Notes: generated by a model not told the origin, from the letters alone. Counted from the stretch's first letter, positions 38,604 through 48,350 are shown. The stretch: 64,000 nucleotides of DNA from Haladaptatus halobius (GCF_020618475.1 NZ_CP085339.1:496001-560000); one strand, 5' to 3'. Numbers and translations: made by a program.

Positions 38604-39284
38604 CTATTTTTTCTCCCTTTCATCAGCACCACGACCGATGATCAACGCATTTTTGACCAGACTCTCATGACCACGTCGCAAGCGCTCAGAGAGAGCCTGG
38701 TGAGAGACTCCGAGTTCATCAGCAATCTCCTCGGCAGTTGCCTTGCGTGGAATGTTGTAATACCCAGAATCGTACGCCCGTGTGAGTGCTTCTTGCTGGT
38801 CTTCCGTGATTCCAAAGCGACCTTGGCGACCCTCGTCAAGTTGGTAGATGGTTAAAATGTCGAACGAGAGCCCGTTATCTTGGCAGTAGTCGTGGGTTCG
38901 AGAGAGTGCATCCCGATCTGGAAAGAGGGTACGGAGGTTCCAACTTTCCTTATTGCCGGTGGCGGCGAGAATCGTTGCTTCTTCCGTAATGAGAATCTCC
39001 ACGAGTGTCTCGATCTCGGAGACCCATTCCATTTGATAGAGCCGTTCACCGTCTACATCAGCCAGTAACTCAAGCTGATCAAGACTCGGATCATCAGCAA
39101 GGATTGCTTCGAATTCATCGTGGTCAATGTCCCCTCCACTCACCCACACAAACGGCATAACATGGTTCTGGTCGTGAGCAGCAACTCGCTCAATTTCGAA
39201 TTCGATTCCCTCGGTGTGAGACAAGGTGTGATAGAGCGCGAATTCATCGGCTCTGAGTTCAACTTCGACGACTGTGGCGGGCAT
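38604..39284 (-). CDS. HTH_10 regulator with BAT sensor domain
   Basis: 226 residues, collinear with the regulator at 16696-17370: the start MPATVVEVELRADEFALYHT, shared HVMPFVWVSGGDIDH-type BAT segments, and HTH_10 LTIYQLDEGRQGRFGITEDQ, then GVSHQALSERLRRGHESLV. The two are clear paralogues. No linked target gene; neighbours are remnants. Confidence 0.88.
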   Translation of the reverse strand: MPATVVEVELRADEFALYHTLSHTEGIEFEIERVAAHDQNHVMPFVWVSGGDIDHDEFEAILADDPSLDQLELLADVDGERLYQMEWVSEIETLVEILITEEATILAATGNKESWNLRTLFPDRDALSRTHDYCQDNGLSFDILTIYQLDEGRQGRFGITEDQQEALTRAYDSGYYNIPRKATAEEIADELGVSHQALSERLRRGHESLVKNALIIGRGADEREKK

Positions 39285-39519
39285 ACACCAGAGATAGACT
39301 GCACCAATGAAATACCCGTTGACCGGTGTCCAAGCTCATGTCACTAATAAAGGAAACCGTTATTGTAACGGAGTTTTTGTGTATGTTCTCCAAAGTATTA
39401 AACACATCTTCCTTTTTTTGAAGGTGTTCCTCAGTCAGCCACTTCATGCAGTTCTTGAAAAATCAGATTTGGGAATTGCAGTCTGGACATTGACTGTGAA
39501 TCCTTCGATACCTCTCAGT

Positions 39520-39800
39520 CAACTTGTTTCGACCGGCAGATTAAGGTGTGGTCAGTAGCGACGTCCACCGCATGCTGTTGCGGTCGAGTAGGGCTGTCGG
39601 TGTCTCCGGAGGATCCTCGGTCGCAGTGTCCGTGCTTTTCGTGGGCGTTCGCCGGTCGATAAGATTCGAGACCGTCAATTGGCGTACCATGGATAAAAAA
39701 GGTTGAAGCGGTTAGTTCGGCAGTTTCTTCTGTCCCGTCCTTACACACCGCCAGCAGAGGAGGTCACCGAGGCCGTCACGAATCTCGACATGGGGAAGCG
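39520..39800 (-). pseudogene. tandem remnants: SprT-like segment and SWIM-type zinc-finger C-terminus
   Basis: At 39530-39570 the DNA matches the TVDVITEH segment of the SprT-like remnant at 31.87 kb. At 39800-39712 the frame reads VEIRDGLGDLLCWRCVRTGQ, KKLPN and a stop; the same tail, in another state of decay, occurs at 49688-49760. DGLGD..CW.CVR..KELPN endings are typical, by memory, of haloarchaeal SWIM zinc-finger proteins. Confidence 0.45.
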
Positions 39801-39867
39801 TTCCGCGATGAGCTCGCGGCCGTCGAAGTTGGCTTCGGCTGCTCGCCGGACGGGTGAGTCGATTCGG

Positions 39868-40836
39868 TTAGAGGGATGCTGTCGGCGACGATTTGAACAG
39901 CATGTCCACGAACATCCGGTGGAACGAGGCGGTATCGAACGACTCGATCACGGTCGTTCTGGCCTCGCCGTCCGTGACGTCGTCCTCGTCCACCAAGGTG
40001 TATCCGCGTGTTAGCCCTTCCCGTTCGTCGACATCGACGTGGTACGTCGCGGCCGATTCTATGAGATCCGGTTCGATGAGCGCAGCCATCAGGCCTGCGT
40101 CCGGTTGCGTCGTCATGTCCCGACCCTGTGACTCCTTGTTAAACTCGCGGACGGCGTCGCTTATCTCCGCGAAGAACGATGCGAGTTCGGTGTCGGGGCC
40201 ATCGTCGATTTCGGCCAGCAGCTCGGTGTTGAAAACGGTGTCTCGGATGGTGACGCCCCAATCGAAGAGAACAATATCGAGATCACGAACCGCCCGCTTC
40301 GCGGCGTCGGGGTCGACCCAGAAGTTGAATTCCGCGGCGGGGGTAACGTTGCCGAGACAGTTGACGTTCCCGCCCATCACCCACACTTCATCGAGCAATT
40401 CGTTCAGGTTCGGTTCTTTTTGGAGTGCGAGCGTGACGTTCGTTAGCGGCGCAATACAGACGAGCGTGATTTCCCCCGGATTTTTGCGAGCCATTTCGAC
40501 AATATAATCCGCGCCGTGGCGATCGCCGGAGGGAATTCCGGTATCCGGGAACAGGTCGCCGCCAAGTCCGCCCTCGCCGTGAACGTAATCGGCGTACTCG
40601 TGCGTCTTCACGAGCGGTGAACGTGCACCTTCGTAGACGGTAACGTCCTCGGTGATTCCCGCCATTTCCAGCGTGTACTTGGCGTTCTCCACCATGTACT
40701 CGAATTCGACGTTTCCGGTACAGATGGTAACGCCCTCGACTTCGATGTTGTCGTTGGACGCTGCCAGGAGGAGTGCCTGCGTGTCGTCGCCCGCCGTATC
40801 GGTATCGATAATCACCCGTCGCGTTTCCTCGTTCAT
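39868..40836 (-). CDS. inosine/uridine-preferring nucleoside hydrolase family protein
   Basis: 322 residues from ATG 40836 (MNEETRRVIIDTDTAGDDTQ). The calcium-binding signature DTDTAGDD is at 11-18, with later NVTLALQ and the C-terminal Asp region fitting the IunH fold. It splits nucleosides into base and ribose in purine/pyrimidine salvage. A 17-bp direct repeat around 40829-40858 duplicates the start codon: the outer ATG opens only a short frame, so the inner one is used. It stands alone. Intact. Confidence 0.9.
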   Translation of the reverse strand: MNEETRRVIIDTDTAGDDTQALLLAASNDNIEVEGVTICTGNVEFEYMVENAKYTLEMAGITEDVTVYEGARSPLVKTHEYADYVHGEGGLGGDLFPDTGIPSGDRHGADYIVEMARKNPGEITLVCIAPLTNVTLALQKEPNLNELLDEVWVMGGNVNCLGNVTPAAEFNFWVDPDAAKRAVRDLDIVLFDWGVTIRDTVFNTELLAEIDDGPDTELASFFAEISDAVREFNKESQGRDMTTQPDAGLMAALIEPDLIESAATYHVDVDEREGLTRGYTLVDEDDVTDGEARTTVIESFDTASFHRMFVDMLFKSSPTASL

Positions 40837-41168
40837 GAAGATTCCTCGTTCATGAAGACGAGTACGGAGAGGCCTTTCAAGTAAGTGCTGACCGGATTCG
40901 TCGCGGACGACGATAGGAGAGACACAACCGAATAGCGAAACCAGTAAGCGCAATACTGCCGAAATGCATCACCGATAACTTCGCGATTGCAAGCAGCACG
41001 CCAAGAGAAATATGACCTCATTGGTGACTTCTACTAGGCCGGGGGCATCGATGTCGAAGGAGAACTGTTCGGCTTGTGCGCATTTCTGTGCCGTCTCGGC
41101 AGTTCAAGGTCTGTGGGTGATCTTCGCGTAAGAACCAGACACAGTAAAATCTCTCTAATAGGCAGGCG
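40837..41168. other. intergenic, no gene seen
   Basis: About 330 bp holding the duplicated start-codon repeat at its left edge and otherwise nothing recognisable. Confidence 0.4.
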
Positions 41169-42014
41169 TCATCGGTCGCTCTTTCCAGTGGTTGATTGAT
41201 TCGCCGTAACGTTTTGAACCCACGACGGCTGGGGAACTCGAGTACTCCCAGCTTTGGCAAAGCGAATAGTTCTATTGCCGGACATAGTCCGGTTGTTCAC
41301 TTGACCAGTGTAGGTGAGCTGGTACTGATGAATCACACCCCAGCGATCAATCGTCGCTGTCAGTGACGCATTCGTCACAGTTTCGAGAGTGTGATAGTTT
41401 GTGATAGGTGCTGGACGCTCAAGTCGTGTCAGTTGGATTTTATAGCGAGGAGGAGATGAATTCGGACGTTCCGTGGCTGTGAAGCCCTGGGTCTGGTTAA
41501 ACGCGTATAAGACAGCATAGAAATACTCACGTGATGTGAATGTTTTAGCCACCGGTGCTTCAGAGCGATTAAAAACTTTAACTGTCATGTTATTCTGGCC
41601 GATATACCTCTGATAAACCGTATCACTCTCTCCATAGTACTCGTAGCGCTGTAACGAAAAAGCAGCAAAGGTAGGTGGTGGAGTGGGGTATCGGATTTGC
41701 GAATAAAAGTGCGAACCATTGAAACCACGTCGTGTTCGCCCATGCGACCGGTATCGAACTGTTCCATTTGAATATTGCTGAACATTAGTCCAGGTGACAG
41801 TATAGGAATCTTCTTGGAGAATCCGTGCATGGGCATCTGTAAGTGCGCCTACGTCGGTTACGCCTTGAGCAGTCAGCCCAGGGGCGAGTTTTCCCTGAAG
41901 GGTTGAGGTAGTCGACGTCTGAGGGTCAGATCCTGGAAGGAGGGAATCGCATCCAGCGGTAAGACAGAGACATCCAACCAGAAGGAGCGCGAGCCAGCGG
42001 CGAGGGGTAACCAT
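41169..42014 (-). CDS. haloarchaeal lipoprotein of unknown function (DUF7537-like)
   Basis: 281 residues. MVTPRRWLALLLVGCLCLTA then GC: lipobox LTAGC with lipidated Cys22. The mature part is Asn/Thr/Tyr-rich and beta-structured with many N-glycosylation sequons (NGT, NGS, NMT, NRS, NQT). It is exposed on the cell surface and anchored by lipid. The domain pattern resembles a lipoprotein family seen in many haloarchaea, function unknown. Confidence 0.7.
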   Translation of the reverse strand: MVTPRRWLALLLVGCLCLTAGCDSLLPGSDPQTSTTSTLQGKLAPGLTAQGVTDVGALTDAHARILQEDSYTVTWTNVQQYSNGTVRYRSHGRTRRGFNGSHFYSQIRYPTPPPTFAAFSLQRYEYYGESDTVYQRYIGQNNMTVKVFNRSEAPVAKTFTSREYFYAVLYAFNQTQGFTATERPNSSPPRYKIQLTRLERPAPITNYHTLETVTNASLTATIDRWGVIHQYQLTYTGQVNNRTMSGNRTIRFAKAGSTRVPQPSWVQNVTANQSTTGKSDR

Positions 42015-42059
42015 TGAGATTCAGTATTGGTGACAAGATAGCATAAATCCATTGAATCA

Positions 42060-42335
42060 TTGGATGAGAATTGGGTCGAAAGAAATAGGGATAGTGAACT
42101 ATCGGCTACGATGATAGACGAGAGAAAGCGCGATACTAGTGGTCAATTTGCAGAGGAAACAACTGACGACGGTATTCTTGTGGCGATGCGCGAGTCGGAG
42201 TTTCCGGCAGTGACCGCTCGATGGGTGGCAGATACACTTGGGATTGAGCGGCCGTCCGCGCATCGACGGTTTGAGGAATTATATGAGGATAGAGAGGTTG
42301 AGCGGGGGAAGTTGAGTCCCCGGGCGGTGATCTAG
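42060..42335 (+). CDS. small winged-helix regulator (best preserved copy B)
   Basis: 91 residues. The DNA-binding part is ILVAMRESEFPAVTARWVAD, then TLGIERPSAHRRFEELYEDR and the wing EVERGKLSPRAVI. It is the only copy of four with an uninterrupted frame, so it defines the family in this window. Divergent from the lipoprotein gene by 45 bp, it may share that promoter region. Confidence 0.6.
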   Translation: MDENWVERNRDSELSATMIDERKRDTSGQFAEETTDDGILVAMRESEFPAVTARWVADTLGIERPSAHRRFEELYEDREVERGKLSPRAVI

Positions 42336-42699
42336 TGGATTCAAGAAAAGTAGGGACAATAGGTATCCTCAATGAGCTATTCTCACGTTGTCCTCTCTCG
42401 GTTGTGGTGTTCTCATTCAGCAAGAGGAGCAGCACGGACTGCTGCACTCTTCTCCCGACTAGTGAAAGTCCCGACTATGGTCGTTTCTCTGACTGTCTTC
42501 TTTTCGAACAGTAGCACAAAGCATATACCGACCCCCATGAAGCCACTGGGTGTGGCGCGGTTGCCTCTGACGCCCTAAATGGGCTCCCACGTGGGTCTGG
42601 CGCCATCACTCCTGATCCACCCTCGGCCCGCCACATCTTCCTCCCCTGCTCGACCCTTTGCCATGTCATTCGAGCAGGGACGATTTTCAAGAAAGCAAT
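42336..42699. other. gene-poor stretch
   Basis: No convincing gene on either strand. Confidence 0.35.
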
Positions 42700-42812
42700 T
42701 GATGAGGATATTCTTTGAGTGATCCGTAAGTCGAAGTTTCCAGCAGTGACTGCTCGATAGTGACGGATATGTTTGATATTGAGCTACCCTCTACGCATCG
42801 ACGGCTGTACGG
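42700..42812 (+). pseudogene. small winged-helix regulator, degraded copy C
   Basis: The DNA aligns with copy B over 100 bp (AAGTTTCCAGCAGTGACTGC) and on through the CGCATCGACGG region, but a TGA, a TAG and indels break the frame. Confidence 0.6.
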
Positions 42813-42889
42813 CAGTTGTATCGGCGGCTATCGGCTACAAACCAACAAGAGGGGAGAGCTGGGACCGGCCACCGCGTCTGTGGTCGGAG
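42811..42889 (+). repeat. 80-bp dispersed repeat, copy 1
   Basis: GCAGTTGTATCGGCGGCTAT through TGGTCGGAG matches 48929-49009 at about 75-80 percent by eye. In both places a remnant of the small winged-helix gene is nearby, suggesting both belong to one former unit. Confidence 0.55.
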
Positions 42890-42982
42890 TGGAGCAACGT
42901 GATCCCTTAACTGCCCGAGTGTCACATCGGGTTCGCAAAAACGGGAGGAGATTTCTTAGATTGGCACACGAATGGCGATGTA

Positions 42983-43126
42983 ATGAGTATCTTAGCGAGC
43001 GATTTCACCGATCTGACGAAGACCACGAATGAAAAAGAACGGGAAGGTGACGCGCTTGCTGGCGAGGCAAACGAGTTTGACGTAGATTCTGTTGCTGCGG
43101 GTCGAGAACTTCGGGAACCCGAATGA
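42983..43126 (+). CDS. possible 47-residue acidic ORF
   Basis: MSILASDFTDLTKTTNEKER, ending AAGRELREPE. The composition is protein-like (acidic, charged helix) and reminiscent of small antitoxins, but there is no toxin partner and no family match. Confidence 0.25.
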   Translation: MSILASDFTDLTKTTNEKEREGDALAGEANEFDVDSVAAGRELREPE

Positions 43127-43384
43127 GGGATTCACTACAGAACATAACTGATTAATAGGATTTCGGCAGAGCCAAAGGACCTAGACAAGCTGTCACATAC
43201 GGCAAAAAAGGCCAAGTATAGTAGGGGTCAACTGAAATCCAATGATACTATTGTAGCTGGCTTTTTGCGGTACGTTCGCTCTGCATGGCGTAGACCACGC
43301 ACTGTAGTGTGAACTCCAGCTACAAGCACCACCATTCTACGCGTTGCGTAGTTCTAACCATATCCATGAAGCCGCATCAACCAC

Positions 43385-43594
43385 ATGTCGACAGTAGCCA
43401 AACAACTGGCACACAACCACCGAATAACACAAGCCCAACGTATTGCCGCTGAGATTTCGGACAGTTCTCTCCCACCGGATCTCCGGAAAGCAGATCGGTA
43501 TACACTGTTCCGGGGTGAGGATCTGCAAACAGAGCTGCCACTCGCTAGTATGGAGTTCTCAACGCAAAAGGAGTATTCTAACCAGGGTACCTAA
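43385..43594 (+). CDS. possible small protein preceding the ABC exporter
   Basis: 69 residues, MSTVAKQLAHNHRITQAQRI, ending STQKEYSNQGT. No family is known. It ends 75 bp before the ABC ATPase start, in the same direction, and could be the cargo or a regulator of that exporter, or a chance ORF. Confidence 0.3.
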   Translation: MSTVAKQLAHNHRITQAQRIAAEISDSSLPPDLRKADRYTLFRGEDLQTELPLASMEFSTQKEYSNQGT

Positions 43595-43669
43595 CAGAAT
43601 CCCTCGGAGTCCAATATATCCGAATCCACTGTGGATGCTTCGAACAAGTTCAACGGCGGTGATTCTCGG

Positions 43670-44683
43670 ATGACTGAACGCAGCTCCATAAGCAGAAATC
43701 CAACGCCCGTGATTTCCGTCCAAGACATCACGAAGGTTTACGGAGAGGGTGAATCGGCACTTCAAGCCGTCGATAGCGTCAACTTCGATATCAAACCCGG
43801 GACAGTGGTTGGTATTCTCGGCCCAAACGGAGCGGGGAAAACGACACTGCTCAAAATGATACTCGGATTAGTCTCGCCAACCAGCGGTCACGTTCAATTC
43901 GCCGAAACTGGCGAGACAAGCGACCTACTTGATCGGTATCACCACGTCGCCGCGATGCTAGAAGGCGCACGGAATATCTACTGGCGACTAACAGTCCGCG
44001 AAAACCTCGCCTTCTTCGCAAGCCTCAATGGCATTGATCCTGCCACTGTCGCAGATCATCACGAACAGTTGCTCGAGCAGTTCGGCCTCACGGAGAAAGC
44101 GGACACGCCGATCAGCGCACTCTCACGCGGTATGAAACAGAAAGCATCACTCATCTGTACGCTTTCTCGACAGACAAACGTCGTTTTTCTCGATGAACCA
44201 ACACTCGGCCTGGACATCGAAAGTTCGCTCGAGCTTCGACGTGAGATCCGTCGACTCACAGAAACTAAATCGATGACTGTTGTCCTGAGCAGCCACAACA
44301 TGGATCTCGTTGAGGCAATCTGTGATCGTGTTATCATCCTGCATGATGGTCGAATTATAGAGGACAGTAGCGTCGACGAACTCATTGATCTCTTCCAAAC
44401 CCAGTCGTATCGAATCAGTACCGAACCGTCACTACCAGACCAACTCCGTACAACGCTTACTGAACACTACAACGCACACAGCTGGACACAAACGTCGGAT
44501 CGGATCCGATTTGACGTGCGACTCCAATCTGGAAATTCGTTCTACGATCTCATGGAGATACTTCACCAGAAAGACATTACAATACTCTCAGTGCGATCAC
44601 TCGAACAGAACCTCAGTGATGCGTTCCTCAAACTCACAGATGACGCTGCTCCAGCGAACCCAATGCAGGAGGACCACCGATGA
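43670..44683 (+). CDS. ABC-2-type exporter ATPase
   Basis: 337 residues from ATG 43670 (the frame is open from 43631). Walker A GPNGAGKTT, signature region LSRGMKQKASL (C-motif with R in place of the usual second G), Walker B VVFLDEPTLGLD and H-loop SSHNMDLVE are present, followed by a 90-residue C-terminal domain typical of drug, antibiotic or lipid exporters. Its stop overlaps the permease ATG by four bases (ATGA). It energises export through the next gene. Confidence 0.9.
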   Translation: MTERSSISRNPTPVISVQDITKVYGEGESALQAVDSVNFDIKPGTVVGILGPNGAGKTTLLKMILGLVSPTSGHVQFAETGETSDLLDRYHHVAAMLEGARNIYWRLTVRENLAFFASLNGIDPATVADHHEQLLEQFGLTEKADTPISALSRGMKQKASLICTLSRQTNVVFLDEPTLGLDIESSLELRREIRRLTETKSMTVVLSSHNMDLVEAICDRVIILHDGRIIEDSSVDELIDLFQTQSYRISTEPSLPDQLRTTLTEHYNAHSWTQTSDRIRFDVRLQSGNSFYDLMEILHQKDITILSVRSLEQNLSDAFLKLTDDAAPANPMQEDHR

Positions 44684-45453
44684 GCGCATTCCGAACTCTG
44701 ATCAAAGCAATCGCAGTGAAGGATTTGACCTTGCTCGTTCGGTATCCAGTCAATAGTCTCTCGCAGTTGCTCACGATCTACGTGTATTTCATCGCTATCT
44801 TCTTCGGTGGGCAACTACTCGTGGGGCCCGCAATCACTCAATCATTCGACGGCGTGGTTGTCGGATTTTTCCTCTGGACGATTGCCTCACTCGCGTTTGG
44901 CAGTCTCGCTTGGACCGTGACCTTGGAAGCGCAATGGGGAACGTTAGAACAACTCTGCATGTCTCCGTTTGGCCTGCGGGTAGTGATGGCGGTGAAGGCT
45001 GTCGTGAACATGCTGTTCAATTTCACATGGGGTGTGATCATGCTCTTGTTGATGTCACTGACAACGGGTAAATCCCTGCACCTGAGCGGTGGCTCGATTC
45101 TCATCCTTGGGATGTTAACCCTCTGTTCTGCAGTCGGTGTTGGCTTTGTATTTGCTGGACTTGCCCTCGTCTACAAGCGCATCGAGAGCTTCATCCAGCT
45201 GATGAATATCGTGTTCATTGGTCTCATTGCCGCACCAGTTAGATATTTCCCGTGGCTGAAGATGCTTCCGCTTGCGCAAGGAAGTTATCTCCTCCGTCGA
45301 AACATGGAACAGAATCGCACTCTGTGGGAACTGCCGTCGGTCGAACTGTTCGTCCTGCTACTCACTGCAGTGGTCTACCTGGGTTTAGGCTATGCTGTAT
45401 TCCGATGGTCCCAGCATCGTGCCCGTCGAGACGGACTACTTGGACATTACTAA
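44680..45453 (+). CDS. ABC-2-type exporter permease
   Basis: 257 residues with about six membrane segments of the ABC-2 type (starting MSAFRTLIKAIAVKDLTLLV). The loop SLAWTVTLEAQWGTLEQLCM before the third helix is conserved in the family. It forms the channel with the preceding ATPase. The next ORF begins inside its last 20 codons. The exported compound is unknown. Confidence 0.85.
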   Translation: MSAFRTLIKAIAVKDLTLLVRYPVNSLSQLLTIYVYFIAIFFGGQLLVGPAITQSFDGVVVGFFLWTIASLAFGSLAWTVTLEAQWGTLEQLCMSPFGLRVVMAVKAVVNMLFNFTWGVIMLLLMSLTTGKSLHLSGGSILILGMLTLCSAVGVGFVFAGLALVYKRIESFIQLMNIVFIGLIAAPVRYFPWLKMLPLAQGSYLLRRNMEQNRTLWELPSVELFVLLLTAVVYLGLGYAVFRWSQHRARRDGLLGHY

Positions 45454-45796
45454 GCAACCTCGTCTCAAAAGGGTCCAAGTCGAGGACAAGTATCTCGATG
45501 TCCTCGAGCATGCAAAGAACGTCGCACAAATGAACGACGTGATGGTTTCCCAACTTGGCTATCGAGAAGTCGCGGCACACTACGGGTGTACATACAAGAA
45601 CGATGGCTATCGGGTGATGGAGGAGATGGCCGAACGTGTCCCCGGGGTGAGCTACAAAGAGTCACGAACGCTGTCCGTGGACGATGCACTGGGCGTTGGT
45701 GGTCATCACATCGAAATCACGTTCGGCCATCCCGACCTCGCAGTGTGTATACGAGCACACGAAGCCAGCGCGGAACTAGCACACGGAGGGCGCTAA
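45392..45796 (+). CDS. protein of unknown function overlapping the ABC permease
   Basis: 134 residues from ATG 45392, or about 124 from GTG 45422. It is soluble, acidic and His-containing (VDDALGVGGHHIEITFGHPD). Its frame overlaps the permease end, which suggests translational coupling. The frame ends one base before the structured repeat copy B. I know no family. It could be an accessory factor of the exporter. Confidence 0.5.
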   Translation: MLYSDGPSIVPVETDYLDITKQPRLKRVQVEDKYLDVLEHAKNVAQMNDVMVSQLGYREVAAHYGCTYKNDGYRVMEEMAERVPGVSYKESRTLSVDDALGVGGHHIEITFGHPDLAVCIRAHEASAELAHGGR

Positions 45797-46112
45797 TTAT
45801 AGCGTTGTAATCACGGGGGTTCTCTGAACCCCCATTTCTGCGACGCCACCACACGAGATTCACACCGTACTGCCGGTGGAACATGGTGGTATTGGTGCGT
45901 TGGTTACGGTGGAGTGCGTCTGTCTCTGCGAAAGGGGGGGGTCGCGTGCGCGATCCCCCTCTATTACAACGGTGTAATCGACAACTCCTACTAACGATAG
46001 TCAAGGACGGCTTAATTGAGAACGTGTCGAAGTCTTTCGAGCTGACGAGCCAGCCCTTGAACGTCACCCGCCAATTGTCTGTTAGGAATGGTGTGCCAGA
46101 TACAGAGGGTGT
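45796..46112 (+). repeat. dispersed structured repeat, copy B (full)
   Basis: Opens with ATTATAGCGTTGTAATC and, 160 bp on, carries its inverted counterpart CTATTACAACGGTGTAAT, enclosing two more hairpins (GGGGGTTC/GAACCCCC and a GGGGG...CGCG/CGCG...CCCCC stem). A further 130-bp tail without obvious symmetry follows. See copies A and C. Confidence 0.8.
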
Positions 46113-46303
46113 ATCGGCCACGGAAGCAGCCTTGAATCGTCAAGTACAAAGGCAACAATCAATATTGTGATTTTCAGCTCTATTCTCCTGCGAAAAACGG
46201 ATCATAGACACCAGAAATCGACTCTGACGGGGTTTAGGTCACAGAGTCATTATTCAGCACAAAATTTCATCATCCTCTTTGCGGTGGCATTCGTTGGCAC
46301 GAA

Positions 46304-47332
46304 ATGATGAAGACCGCCACACTAATCGACGCCCACACGGTGAAGATCGACGACACGGAGCGACCAAAGCCTGCTCCGCACGAACTCCTCGTCGAGATCA
46401 ATGCCTGTGGCGTCTGTACAACGGATTTGCACATGTACAGTGGATCGCTCACGGTCGACTACCCAATGGTACCGGGTCACGAAAGTGCCGGCAAGGTCGA
46501 CGCCGTCGGCGACGATGTCGACGACTTCCAGGTGGGAGACCGAGTGGCGATCAACCCTTCGGTTCCCTGCAACGAGTGCCGGGCGTGCAAGTCCGGTCGG
46601 GAGAATCTTTGTCACGACCTCACCTCCATCGGTGGGGCGGCCAAGAATATCATCGACGGTGCGTTTGCAGAGTATGCAACCGTGCCCGTTGGGAACGTTG
46701 AGCGCATCGGCAATCTCGATTACCGAACCGCTTCATTCGCTGAACCACTTGGTTGCGTTATCAACGGTATCGATCAGGTCGACCTGACGAGCGGTGAAAC
46801 TGTCGTTGTGGTTGGTGGAGGGTTCATCGGCCAGTTGCTCGTCCAGACGCTGCGGACGAGTGGTGCGGGGACCATCGTCCTCTCCGAACCAGTTGCTGAG
46901 TGACGGGAAGTTGGCCTCGAAGTCGGAGCCGATCATGCGGTGGATCCGGGCGACAAGAACCCGACGGCCGTCATTCCAGACCTCGTCAGTGACGTCGACA
47001 TCGCCATCGAAGCTGTCGGATTCCCCGAGACCATCACACAGGCGCATGCCCTCACGGGGCCAGGTGGGCGAACGCTCGTCTTCGGCGTTCCCCCTGAAGA
47101 CGCGACGGTCGAACTCTCGCCGTTCGATCTGTTCTTCGAAGAGCGCGAGGTTGTCGGAAGTTACTCGCTCACGCCGAACACGTTCTCACGGGCGGTGACA
47201 CTACTTGATAACGGCCGAATCGATGTCGATACGCTCGTCACCGACGAATTCGGCCTCGAGGGCCTTGAGACGGCGTTCGAGCAAATGGAGGCTCATAAGG
47301 GGCTGAAGAAGTTGGTCTACCCTAACCGGTGA
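46304..47332 (+). pseudogene. zinc-dependent medium-chain alcohol dehydrogenase, one in-frame TGA
   Basis: 342 codons in one frame. The catalytic zinc region (GVCTTDLHMYSG, GHESAGKV), the structural zinc cysteines in CNECRACKSGRENLC and the Rossmann GGGFIGQ are normal. At 46901-46903 a TGA occurs where CGA would be expected (EPVAE-stop-REVGLEVGADHAV). Without it the protein would be complete and resemble sugar or polyol dehydrogenases. A recent C-to-T change is the simplest cause. Confidence 0.85.
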
Positions 47333-47693
47333 CCCAGCATAGGACGACCGACCAACGATAGCAAACATGCTACTGAGACACACCACTTGACGAAATCATA
47401 CGACCGACGGACGATCATAGAGATGACCGCGGCGCGCGCGGTGCCGGCCGCACCTGCGGTGACGAATCGACTCAGACATCGACTGGCTCCGGTGACGAGT
47501 CCTCCTCGCAGGAAACTCCCTATCCCGCTGAGCGAGTAAGACGATAATGGCTGTAGGTATCAGCGAATTCCGAATCGAAGGCCGTGCAAGATACGTGTCT
47601 TGTATTCAACACGGCATCAGGAACGTATCACTGTATTTTTGGTTCTATGAAGATGCAGGCGTGCAACAGATCCCTCCTCTAAACTTGTACTCG
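47333..47693. other. intergenic, no gene seen
   Basis: About 360 bp without a recognisable gene, RNA or repeat. Confidence 0.4.
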
Positions 47694-48300
47694 TTAGAGA
47701 AATGATTTGCGGCTGATTTCTTCATGGCTCGAAAGAAATTGGTCAACGCGCTTCTCACGCCTGCCAAGCAGCGACAACACACTCGCTGCCGCACGCACGA
47801 GCAACTCCCGATAGAAGCCAGTATCATACTCGTCCAACTCCTCACTCGCCAACAGCACCCGCTCACGCGAGCGCTTTGCATCATCAGCTAATACATATGA
47901 TATACTCTGACCAGGCGCACGCGCTAACCCCAAATCCGCCGCTCGCTCCAGCGCTGCCACACTTCGCGTGTAGTCTTCCCGCTTCTTCGAAACCCGATTC
48001 GTGATCACCAACTCACTCGGATCGACCGCCCCACACTCAAGGCGGTTAACCCACGACCGTAATTCCTCACAAACAACTTCTGGATCACAGAACTCATCCA
48101 CTGCTCGAATCAATGCTTTCTGCGCTTCATCGATATACGACGGCGAACTCCGCTGGCGGCACTCAATGCCCCAATATTTGTACTCGTCTTCACCAGCGAC
48201 CTTTCCGAAGTACTTCGTCAATGCCCCAGTATCCGAATCACGCAACGGAACGAACGCAATCCAATCATAGTAGGCTTCGTGTTCGAGCCAAATCTCCACT
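47694..48300 (-). pseudogene. DNA polymerase B, C-terminal partial copy
   Basis: About 200 residues (VEIWLEHEAYYDWIAFVPLR onwards) correspond to residue 496 to the C-terminus of the PolB at 57023-59122; by eye the DNA is about 85-90 percent identical over 600 bp. Motifs A, B and C and the entire N-terminal part are missing. The last 20 residues are out of register relative to the full copy. It is a segmental duplication or the scar of a second element. Confidence 0.8.
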
Positions 48301-48314
48301 CGAAATTCGTCGCT

Positions 48315-48333
48315 GTTAGTATTTAATACTAAC
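48315..48333. promoter_or_regulatory. 19-bp operator-like palindrome, copy 2
   Basis: GTTAGTATTTAATACTAAC: perfect 9-bp arms around one base, 17 bp upstream of ATG 48351. Related sites are at 4711 and 62158. Confidence 0.65.
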
Positions 48334-48350
48334 CAACGGCTTTTCGAGGG

